In this document: one piece after another, positions 1 to 5,444 of the stretch
How positions within the stretch are numbered: the stretch's first letter is position 1
Layout of the letters: each line of letters starts with the position of its first letter
Source of the DNA: Chloroflexota bacterium
GTDB taxonomy: Bacteria > Chloroflexota > Ktedonobacteria > Ktedonobacterales > Ktedonobacteraceae
Length of the DNA stretch: 12,675 bases
NCBI GenBank assembly: GCA_902810755.1
Contig: CADDYT010000171.1
Span: 1 to 12,675 of the forward strand
Direction: 5' to 3'
Program-made: the position numbers and the translations under genes
The notes under the pieces: generated by a model
The model's input: the letters and a program-made list of their open reading frames with translations, nothing else
What the model was told of the DNA's origin: nothing
Databases searched by the model: none

Positions 1-34
1 GGAAGTGGCCATCCCAGGCAGGCCACGCGCAAGA

Positions 35-100
35 GATGGCCCTACTATATACGAACGACCCGTAGGGATCAGGAAGCCATCGTAATATAGTAGGGCCATC
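35..100. repeat. ACTATATA-type hairpin repeat, copy 1
   Basis: The arms at 35-50 and 85-100 are perfect 16-bp reverse complements centred on GGCCCTACTATAT, with a 34-base spacer. The same arm sequence recurs at 3547-3567 and 3593-3613 with a different spacer. The arm is therefore the conserved part, which is what one expects of a dispersed palindromic repeat family rather than of a gene-specific structure. Confidence 0.85.
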
Positions 101-200
101 CCCATAGGCGTTAACTTAAGGCCGTGCGAGCGCCAGGCAGGCCACCCGCCAGGGGTGGCCTGCCTGGCGCTCGCACGGCCTTAAGTTAACGCCTATGGGG
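100..200. repeat. Perfect 48-bp-arm palindrome
   Basis: Bases 100-147 are the exact reverse complement of bases 153-200, leaving a 5-base loop (148-152, GCCAG). The arms contain GTTAACTTAAG and a very GC-rich stretch near the tip. In RNA this would form a very stable long hairpin; in supercoiled DNA it could extrude as a cruciform. No T-tract follows on either side, so it is not a classic intrinsic terminator. The perfect match implies recent origin or active maintenance. Confidence 0.95.
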
Positions 201-289
201 CCATCCCTTGCGCGTGGCTTGCTCGTCCCTGCTCACCCCACTTTTCCCAACAAGCCTGTAATGCTTTGCCAGAAAGTACGCTTTGTCTA

Positions 290-318
290 TTGTCAAGTAT
301 TGACGACTATGGTATACT
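290..318 (+). promoter_or_regulatory. Probable sigma-70-type promoter for tRNA-Pro
   Basis: TTGTCA (290-295) and TATACT (313-318) are separated by exactly 17 bases, and TGG just before the -10 gives an extended -10. Transcription would start near 325 and run into the tRNA at 452, leaving a leader of about 125 bases for processing. The leader contains a 7-bp inverted repeat, CAATTCG (399-405) with CGAATTG (431-437). Confidence 0.65.
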
Positions 319-451
319 ACTTTTGAGCAGGGAGGTGTGCAGGACCCGATCAAGCGAAGTTCAGGCTTCGGAGACAGCGGGAAACGGCACACGATACTCA
401 ATTCGGGTTTGGTTCGCCGGATGAGGTCTGCGAATTGCACGGATTGTTCAT

Positions 452-528
452 CGGGGTGTAGCGCAGTCGGCTAGCGCGCAGCGTTCGGGACGCTGAGGTC
501 GGAGGTTCAAGTCCTCTCACCCCGACCA
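452..528 (+). tRNA. tRNA-Pro (anticodon CGG)
   Basis: This 77-base gene folds into a complete cloverleaf. The acceptor stem pairs CGGGGTG with CACCCCG. The D stem pairs GCGC with GCGC, and the anticodon stem pairs CAGCG with CGCTG around loop TTCGGGA, so the anticodon is CGG, reading the proline codon CCG. The variable loop is AGGTC. The T arm pairs GGAGG with CCTCT (one G-U) around TTCAAGT. The discriminator is A525, and CCA is encoded at 526-528. The gene stands alone, with its own promoter about 135 bases upstream. No integrase or attachment-site duplication is seen beside it. Confidence 0.95.
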
Positions 529-914
529 GGATGGCACACTCATTTCCAGATGCAGGTGTCACACAGCTTTCTTACGAGACCAGATCAGAACAAGGAGTTA
601 TGGAATGCAGGCGTACCAGTTCTCTCTAAGAGCAACAGAATGCCATGGGAAGCTGGACGCTGCTTGCTCCGCCTCTTCCCCACTCACACGAGACACGGGA
701 ATACGCTGGCAGACGAGCAGCACATGCCTGTCTGTGCCAGGCTCTCCTGGACGTGCAAAACGCTTTTGCCCTTATCCGCCCAGTCGTCGCAGGCGGCGGT
801 AGAAGGAAGCAAGAGGGTCGGGGTCTCCCTTCCCCTTCTCTCACGTTGCGCTTCCTCTCTTCCTCGCTGTCTGCTCTGGTTATCGGCTCTGACAGAGAGG
901 AAGGAAAGCTATTC
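529..914 (+). other. Intergenic region, tRNA-Pro to HNH gene
   Basis: No convincing gene is seen here. The HNH reading frame stays open back to an ATG at 645, but that stretch is low-complexity, arginine- and serine-rich and unlike the family, so it is treated as non-coding. No clear terminator follows the tRNA. Close to the downstream gene there is a 10-bp inverted repeat (851-860 with 894-903) that overlaps its ribosome binding site. Confidence 0.6.
851..903 (+). promoter_or_regulatory. Hairpin that would cover the HNH gene's ribosome binding site
   Basis: CTTCCTCTCT (851-860) is the exact reverse complement of AGAGAGGAAG (894-903), with a 33-base loop. The right arm contains most of the AGGAAGG Shine-Dalgarno (898-904) of the gene starting at 915. 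If the RNA folds this way, translation initiation would be reduced. Only the base pairing is seen; the regulatory role is inferred, and a polypurine Shine-Dalgarno pairing with an upstream pyrimidine tract can arise by chance. Confidence 0.35.
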
Positions 915-1460
915 ATGCCTGTTCTTGTATTGAATTCCTCACTACAGCCTCTTTCGGTCATTCCCGAACGCCGCCTCATCGTGCTGCTTTCCAAACGGAA
1001 AGTCGTCTTTGTCGATGATCGCGCGCGCGAGTTGATCGAGGAGAGTATCAAAGCCCGGCGCCTTGAACTGGAACACCCCATCATTGTGCAGTTGCTCGCC
1101 AACGTGCGCACGCCGCGTGTAGCCTTGCAGCCAACGCGGGCCAATATCCTGCTGCGCGATGAGGAGACCTGCCAGTACTGCGGCAAGCGCAGCCGTGACC
1201 TGACGCTTGACCACATCGTCCCGCGCTCGCGCGGCGGCCAGAGTACGTGGGAGAACCTGGTGGCCTCCTGCAAAGCCTGCAACGGCAAAAAGGGCAACCG
1301 CCTGCTCAAAGAGGTGAATATGCGCCTCTTGCGCACGCCGCGCCCCCTCTCTCACGAGTACGCGGCCCTGTTCCTGCTGCGCTACCCGAGACTGCGCGAG
1401 GCTTACGAGGAGTTCTTGCTCAGCGCCCAGGGCGGATCCCCACAGGAGTTAAGCGCATAG
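915..1460 (+). CDS. HNH endonuclease family protein
   Basis: This 181-aa protein has a complete HNH zinc-finger nuclease core. C86-x2-C89 and C119-x2-C122 are the likely structural zinc ligands. D99-H100 is the catalytic pair of the beta-beta-alpha-metal fold, followed by PRSRGG, N114 and CNGKKGNR. The N-terminal 80 residues (MPVLVLNSS..PLSVI) match a common bacterial subfamily of stand-alone HNH proteins of about 170-190 aa, so the length is normal. The ATG at 915 is chosen because the family begins MPVLVLN and AGGAAGG lies 10 bases upstream; the upstream in-frame ATG at 645 would add 90 unlike residues. The protein would cut or nick DNA, but the physiological target of this subfamily is unknown. 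It is a single-gene unit ended by the terminator at 1467-1498. Confidence 0.9.
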   Translation: MPVLVLNSSLQPLSVIPERRLIVLLSKRKVVFVDDRARELIEESIKARRLELEHPIIVQLLANVRTPRVALQPTRANILLRDEETCQYCGKRSRDLTLDHIVPRSRGGQSTWENLVASCKACNGKKGNRLLKEVNMRLLRTPRPLSHEYAALFLLRYPRLREAYEEFLLSAQGGSPQELSA

Positions 1461-1466
1461 CTTTCC

Positions 1467-1498
1467 GGGGTGCAGGAACATATCCCTGCACCCTTTTT
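1467..1498 (+). terminator. Intrinsic terminator after the HNH gene
   Basis: GGGTGCAGG (1468-1476) pairs perfectly with CCTGCACCC (1485-1493) around an 8-base loop and is followed at once by five T residues (1494-1498). It begins seven bases after the HNH stop codon. Confidence 0.92.
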
Positions 1499-1499
1499 G

Positions 1500-1913
1500 T
1501 ATCGCATGAAACCATTCCGTCTGCTTCGTCCGTTATACAAGTAGGCAATAATGAGCTTGAGCTATGTCTTGCTGAACAAGGCGAAGCATCTGAGGCAATC
1601 GAAAGCTCAGCGTGGCGAGATCGGATACTTCGCTCAGCGTGCCGTGATCCTCTGGTTTGTTCAGGGAAGCGCACAAATAAACTCACCTGTATGGTATAAT
1701 AGAGTCAGGTAGAGGCAGGGAAGAGACGGGGCAACAGGCCTCGTACAGAGGAGTACACGCTCCCGCCAATCCCTTTTCGGTACATTGATAAAGAATATAT
1801 ACAGGAGAGTCAATTCTTAGCTCAGTTATAATAGATGAAGGATGACCTTTGTGATCCGTTCGTTCTGGTAGAAGCAGCGCTGTTTTTGTTGTGTTACCAG
1901 TGAAGGTGGTTAC
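1500..1913 (+). other. Intergenic region with degenerate repeats and GH57 leader
   Basis: No gene is convincing here. At 1605-1622 and 1632-1649 there is a direct repeat of about 18 bases, GCTCAGCGTG-x-CG-x-GATC, with two mismatches and a 27-base period. It is embedded in a patch (about 1570-1665) of TTCGCTCAGC/GCTGAACAAGGCGAAGC-like words in both orientations, which resembles worn intergenic repeat sequence. The last 210 bases are probably the 5' leader of the GH57 gene, running from the promoter at 1692-1700. A second TATAAT (1827-1832) has no matching -35. Confidence 0.55.
1692..1700 (+). promoter_or_regulatory. Extended -10 promoter element for GH57 gene
   Basis: TGGTATAAT is a perfect extended -10. 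No good -35 lies 16-18 bases upstream, which extended -10 promoters can tolerate. Transcription would start near 1707 and give a leader of about 205 bases before the GH57 start. The identical TGGTATAAT lies upstream of ffh on the other strand (6989-6981), which suggests it is a normal promoter form in this genome. Confidence 0.55.
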
Positions 1914-3431
1914 ATGCTTGAACAAATGAATACCCAGTCTTCCCGTTCTGGCGCAGGCCGCGCGTTTCTGTGCCTGCACGGCCACTTTTACCAGCCGCCG
2001 CGTGAAGACCCCTTTAGCGGCATTCTCCCCGTCGAACCTGGCGCTACCCCGTATGCGAACTTCAATGAAAAGATCACAGCCGAGTGCTACCGCCCCAACG
2101 CTGAAGCCGACAACTTCGCGGCCATCAGCTACGATCTGGGTCCGACACTCGCCGCCTGGCTGGAGCAGGCGCATCCCGATGTATACCGGCTCATCATCGA
2201 GGCCGATCAGCAGCACGTCGCGCGCTATGGTGTGGGCAACGCGCTGGCGCAGGCATACAACCACACTATCCTGCCGCTGGCGACGACCCGCGATAAGCGC
2301 ACGCAGATCGCCTGGGGCCTGAGCGATTTTCGCCATCGCTACGGACGCGAGGCGCGTGGTATGTGGCTGGCCGAGACGGCGGTCGACCTGGAAAGCCTCG
2401 ACCTGCTGGCGCAGTACGGCGTGACCTATACCGTTCTCGCCCCCTGGCAGGCCGCGACCCCCATCGACCCGACCGAACCCTACATCATCCCGTTGTTCGA
2501 TGGCCGCAGCATAACCGTCTTCTTCTACAACGCGCCCCTCTCCGGCGGCGTCTCCTTTGACTGGAACACCACCAGCAACGCCGATCTCTTTGCCGCCTCG
2601 TACCTGCCAGGTCATCTGCTCAGGGAGAAGCAGGAAGCCGGTCAGGATCAACTGATTCTTATCGCCACCGATGGCGAACTCTACGGCCATCACAAGCCCT
2701 GGCGCGACAAGTTCCTGTCACACCTGATCCAGCATGGCGCGCCCGATTACGGCTTCGAGGTCTGCACGCTGGAACGCTACCTGCTGGCCCATCCGGCCAC
2801 CCGCGAGGCGCAGTTGCGCGTGCCAAGCGCGTGGAGTTGCGGTCACGGCGTGGCGCGCTGGCAGAGCGGCTGCGAATGCACCGAGGGCGATAGCTCGTGG
2901 AAGGGCGCGCTGCGCAACGCGCTCGAACGGCTGGCACAGCGTGGCGACCTGCTGTTTGAACAGTACGCCGGGGAGACGCTGCTCGACCCCTGGGCCGCTC
3001 GCGACGACTACCTGCCGCTGCGCAACGGCTGGGAGACGGCGGAAAGCTTCTGGGCGCGACACGGCAAGGGGCAGCGCGCGCCGGAAGACGCCCTGCTGGC
3101 TCGCCGCACGCTCATGCTGCTCGAAGCCCAATACTACCTGCAATACAGCTTCACCAGCTGCGGTTTCTTCTTTGAAGACCTGGACCGCATCGAGCCGCGC
3201 AACGACATCGCCTTCGCGCGCCGCGCCATCAGCCTGATCTGGCAGGCCCTCGGCATCGACCTGCAGCGCAGCTTCCTCGAAGACCTGAGCAAGGCGCGTA
3301 GCTGGCGTCGTCCCCTCAACGGCGCCGATCTCTACCGCCAGCTTTCGATCAAGCCGCAGGGTCTCCTGCCGCCCCTGCCGCTCACCAGCGCCCAGAAGCA
3401 GGGGCCAGACGAGCAGGAAAGCGTGGCGTAA
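1914..3431 (+). CDS. Glycoside hydrolase family 57 protein (DUF3536-like)
   Basis: This 505-aa protein opens with the GH57 signature LHGHFYQPPREDP (residues 21-33). WLAET (151-155) fits the family's nucleophile region, making E154 the likely catalytic nucleophile. ATDGELYGHH (251-260) fits the acid/base region, with D253. The C-terminal half carries SCGHGVARW..CEC (C309, H311, C320, C322), a pattern I associate with the DUF3536 branch of GH57. GH57 enzymes are retaining alpha-glucan hydrolases or transferases (amylase, 4-alpha-glucanotransferase, branching enzyme). The exact substrate cannot be read here. No signal peptide is seen, so it is probably cytoplasmic and may act in glycogen or maltodextrin metabolism. 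AAGGTGG (1903-1909) supports the ATG at 1914; a second ATG at 1926 is possible. The gene is monocistronic and convergent with the L,D-transpeptidase gene. Confidence 0.88.
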   Translation: MLEQMNTQSSRSGAGRAFLCLHGHFYQPPREDPFSGILPVEPGATPYANFNEKITAECYRPNAEADNFAAISYDLGPTLAAWLEQAHPDVYRLIIEADQQHVARYGVGNALAQAYNHTILPLATTRDKRTQIAWGLSDFRHRYGREARGMWLAETAVDLESLDLLAQYGVTYTVLAPWQAATPIDPTEPYIIPLFDGRSITVFFYNAPLSGGVSFDWNTTSNADLFAASYLPGHLLREKQEAGQDQLILIATDGELYGHHKPWRDKFLSHLIQHGAPDYGFEVCTLERYLLAHPATREAQLRVPSAWSCGHGVARWQSGCECTEGDSSWKGALRNALERLAQRGDLLFEQYAGETLLDPWAARDDYLPLRNGWETAESFWARHGKGQRAPEDALLARRTLMLLEAQYYLQYSFTSCGFFFEDLDRIEPRNDIAFARRAISLIWQALGIDLQRSFLEDLSKARSWRRPLNGADLYRQLSIKPQGLLPPLPLTSAQKQGPDEQESVA

Positions 3432-3546
3432 AATACTACAGCGGGTAGCAGGCACGCCGCCAGCCCTTGCGGCTGGCACGCCGCGAGCAGGCACGCCGCC
3501 AGTCGACCCGCCGGTGGGTAGCGCCCCGCCCCAGGCCAGCCGCAAG

Positions 3547-3613
3547 GGCTGGCCCTACTATATACGACCGCTCCACCAGCGACACGATACGTTCGTATAT
3601 AGTAGGGCCAGCC
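3547..3613. repeat. ACTATATA-type hairpin repeat, copy 2
   Basis: The arms at 3547-3567 and 3593-3613 are perfect 21-bp reverse complements with a 25-base spacer. The core GGCCCTACTATATACG matches copy 1 at the left end of the window, whereas the spacers share little. Each arm is flanked by the small self-complementary word CCAGCCGCAAGGGCTGG, so a branched, cruciform-like fold is possible. Confidence 0.9.
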
Positions 3614-3618
3614 GCAAG

Positions 3619-3706
3619 GGCTGGCCTGCTTGTTGGCGGCTGGCCTGCTTGTTGGCGGCTGGCCTGCTCGCGGCTGGCCTGCTTGTTGGCGGCTGGCCTG
3701 CTACCC
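3619..3706. repeat. Tandem repeat, 19-bp unit, five copies
   Basis: The unit GGCTGGCCTGCTTGTTGGC occurs at 3619-3637, 3638-3656 and 3672-3690. A 15-bp shortened version (GGCTGGCCTGCTCGC) lies at 3657-3671, and a last unit, diverging after GGCTGGCCTGCT, lies at 3691-3706. The identity of the full units implies recent slippage or duplication. There are no unique spacers, so this is not a CRISPR array. Confidence 0.92.
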
Positions 3707-3731
3707 ACCGGCTGAGCGTTTTTGTCTCTCT

Positions 3732-5438
3732 TTAATAAATCACAATCTGCGTATTCCAGTCGGTATGGGAGTAGACCCAGGCCGCCTGCTGCTCCTGGAC
3801 GTTGACGCAGCCGTGACTGCCGTTGCCGGCAAACGCTTCGTCGCCGCCCACGTCGTAGTGGGGAAACTGCGTGCCGGGGCCGAAGTTGACGCGCCACCAG
3901 GCATCGTGGACGAAGTAGCCGCCCCAGTGATAGAGAATGGCGTAGTTGATCGGCGTGTCAGGATACCAGTAGGGCGAACCCTTCGGCTCGCTGGCCTTGA
4001 AGACGGTCGGCGATTGCCGATTCTGTACCGTCCAGTCGCCGGGTAGCGAGGGCAGCTCGACGCGACCGGTCGTGACCAGGAAGGATTTGACCAGTTTGCC
4101 GTTCTGGTAGAGGCGCATGGCCTGCTCCACGAACGAGATCACCAGCACCTGCGAGTGTTGCAGGCCGTAGTGCTGGAGCAGTTCCAGATCGGTCTGATGC
4201 ACCTGATTATAGGGCGTCTTATCAGCGTAATCCTGTTCGAGCATTTGCAGGCTGAAGAGTTCATTGTTCTCTTCGTCGACCACAGCCTGGAAATCGGCGG
4301 GGGTGTAGGCCCAGCTCAGGTCGCGCTGAATCCAGTAGCCGATGCCATCGGTGGTGTAGCCGGCGGCCAGATCGTAGTTATGGCCGTCGAACTTATCATG
4401 GTAGGCGTGGGCTGCGCCCCAGGCGCGGGCCTGGCGGTCAATCGCGCCGATCAGGTAGCTGGCCTCGCCCTGCACAAGTTCGTCATGCATCGAGGCGATG
4501 TCGGAGTCGATTTGCTGCGAGAAGATCAGGTAGTCGTGCAGGCTCTTCGCCTTTTCCATCATGGCTGTGTCCGCCTTCAGCCGGGCCTGATAGGTACTGG
4601 CATCCATACCATATTTTTTCAGCAGGTTGACCTGCGTCTGAAATTCGTTCAGCTTGGCCGCGCTGACGTAGGGCAGGGCCTGATAGGAGTTGACAACCGC
4701 TTCCTGATATTGCGCGTTGATCAGCGTACCCAGATACTGGAGATCAGGCGAGGCCGTTACCGTGTTCAGCGCCTGCAAATCGCTTTTATACTGCGCCTGC
4801 ATGGCGGCGACATCCAGTTGCGCTTTCTGCATCTGGCTGACGGTACTCTTAAAGGTCGCCAGTTGATCGTAGGTGGCGCTGAGCAGGTCGAGCGCGGCAG
4901 TCTGCTTACTTGCGTCCTGGCTGACGGCGGCATAGTCTTTCGGCGTCCGGGCCAGAGCCATGAGCGTCTGATCTTTGTTGAATTGAGCTTGAAATGCTGC
5001 TATATTGCCAACACCTTTTGCGCGCTGCCGTGAGAGCGCCAGCCCGAAATTTTCCATATCGTGCTGGGCCTGCAACTGGAACTGCGTCGTACTGCTCGTG
5101 ATAATATCCTGTACCTGGCCGCTTAATTGTTGATAGTGTTTTGTCAGATTTTGATAATAGGCATTATCTGGCTGGTCATTGAATGGCGAGAAGGGAGCGC
5201 CGCTGCTGCTGAGCTGCTGCTCCTGTTTCACAACGGGTTGAAGCAGGGATGATGGCACGCCGATGCTGCGAGCGTGGGCGAGCAGGCTATCAAGTTGCGT
5301 TTTACTCTGGCTCGCCTGCTGCTGCAAGTGAGCGTCGCCCCCACAACCGCTGGTCAAAATAACGAGACCAAGCATAAGTACCACCAGAAATCCCTGGGCT
5401 ACCCTCTGAGACGGGTAGCCAGGGCGAATGCTGGGCAT
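3732..5438 (-). CDS. Lipoprotein L,D-transpeptidase (YkuD domain)
   Basis: This 568-aa protein begins with a short basic segment, a hydrophobic stretch (residues 17-29) and TSGC, a usable lipobox with C32 as the lipidated residue. It should therefore be anchored on the outer face of the membrane. Residues 35-425 are Gln/Ala/Leu-rich and helical or coiled-coil-like, with a loosely repeated 65-70-residue pattern (AFQAQFNKD near 148, AMQAQYKSD near 212, TYQARLKAD near 282). Residues 428-568 form a YkuD domain. FVHDAWW supplies H511, and SHGCVNV supplies H542 and catalytic C544. YkuD enzymes make 3-3 cross-links in peptidoglycan or attach proteins to it. The long N-terminal region is unusual and may be a stalk or a partner-binding part. 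Translation is likely coupled to ffh, only six bases upstream. Confidence 0.88.
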   Translation of the reverse strand: MPSIRPGYPSQRVAQGFLVVLMLGLVILTSGCGGDAHLQQQASQSKTQLDSLLAHARSIGVPSSLLQPVVKQEQQLSSSGAPFSPFNDQPDNAYYQNLTKHYQQLSGQVQDIITSSTTQFQLQAQHDMENFGLALSRQRAKGVGNIAAFQAQFNKDQTLMALARTPKDYAAVSQDASKQTAALDLLSATYDQLATFKSTVSQMQKAQLDVAAMQAQYKSDLQALNTVTASPDLQYLGTLINAQYQEAVVNSYQALPYVSAAKLNEFQTQVNLLKKYGMDASTYQARLKADTAMMEKAKSLHDYLIFSQQIDSDIASMHDELVQGEASYLIGAIDRQARAWGAAHAYHDKFDGHNYDLAAGYTTDGIGYWIQRDLSWAYTPADFQAVVDEENNELFSLQMLEQDYADKTPYNQVHQTDLELLQHYGLQHSQVLVISFVEQAMRLYQNGKLVKSFLVTTGRVELPSLPGDWTVQNRQSPTVFKASEPKGSPYWYPDTPINYAILYHWGGYFVHDAWWRVNFGPGTQFPHYDVGGDEAFAGNGSHGCVNVQEQQAAWVYSHTDWNTQIVIY

Positions 5439-5444
5439 AGAGGT

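Larger units (their letters stand above)
22..218. repeat. Nested inverted-repeat block
   Basis: Three inverted repeats are packed into about 200 bases. An outer pair at 22-41 and 199-218 matches at 19 of 20 positions. Inside it lies a hairpin with 16-bp arms (35-50 and 85-100), and beside that a perfect 48-bp-arm palindrome (100-147 and 153-200). The arms overlap by a few bases, so alternative folds compete. The word CCAGGCAGGCCAC also occurs directly at 14-26 and 133-145. There is no coding signal. The block sits upstream of a tRNA gene promoter. It could be a non-autonomous mobile repeat or a structural or terminator element; no transposase or target-site duplication is visible, and the left flank is cut by the window edge. 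Confidence 0.85.
3432..3731. repeat. Composite repeat region between convergent genes
   Basis: The whole 300-base gap is repetitive. CCAGCCGCAAGGGCTGG occurs directly at 3536-3552 and 3608-3624 and inverted at 3460-3476. AGCAGGCACGCCGCCAG occurs at 3447-3463 and 3486-3502. A 13-bp inverted pair, GCCGGTGGGTAGC, lies at 3510-3522 and 3700-3712 and encloses the ACTATATA hairpin and the tandem array. GGGTAGCAGGC (3443-3453) offers a competing partner at 3696-3706. Reading frames on both strands cross the region but consist only of repeated Gly/Ala/Leu/Trp/Arg strings. It may end transcription of both convergent genes, although only a weak T-tract (3719-3723) is present, on the plus strand. Confidence 0.88.

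Noticed and set aside
186..440. Minus-strand 84-codon frame
   Set aside because: It covers the promoter and leader of the tRNA gene on the other strand, has no recognisable protein features and starts in the tRNA leader.
452..528. tRNA gene as an integration site for the defence-like genes
   Set aside because: No integrase and no repeated tRNA 3' end were seen, and the accessory pair is about 7 kb away across housekeeping genes.
645..914. 90-residue N-terminal extension of the HNH protein
   Set aside because: It is low-complexity and unlike the family, while the family start MPVLVLN at 915 has a good ribosome binding site.
2718..3545. Minus-strand frame of 275 codons opposite GH57
   Set aside because: It is a shadow of a high-GC gene whose GH57 motifs are in the plus frame, and it also begins inside repeats.
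3619..3706. CRISPR array
   Set aside because: The units abut without spacers, and no cas genes are present.
3436..3897. Open frames on both strands across the repeat block
   Set aside because: The predicted sequences are translated repeats, and the minus frame runs into the antisense of the catalytic end of the transpeptidase gene.
4155..5033. Plus-strand frame of 292 codons opposite the transpeptidase gene
   Set aside because: It is the complement of the helical region of the lipoprotein; its Val/Gly/Leu-rich sequence follows from that, and it has no ribosome binding site.
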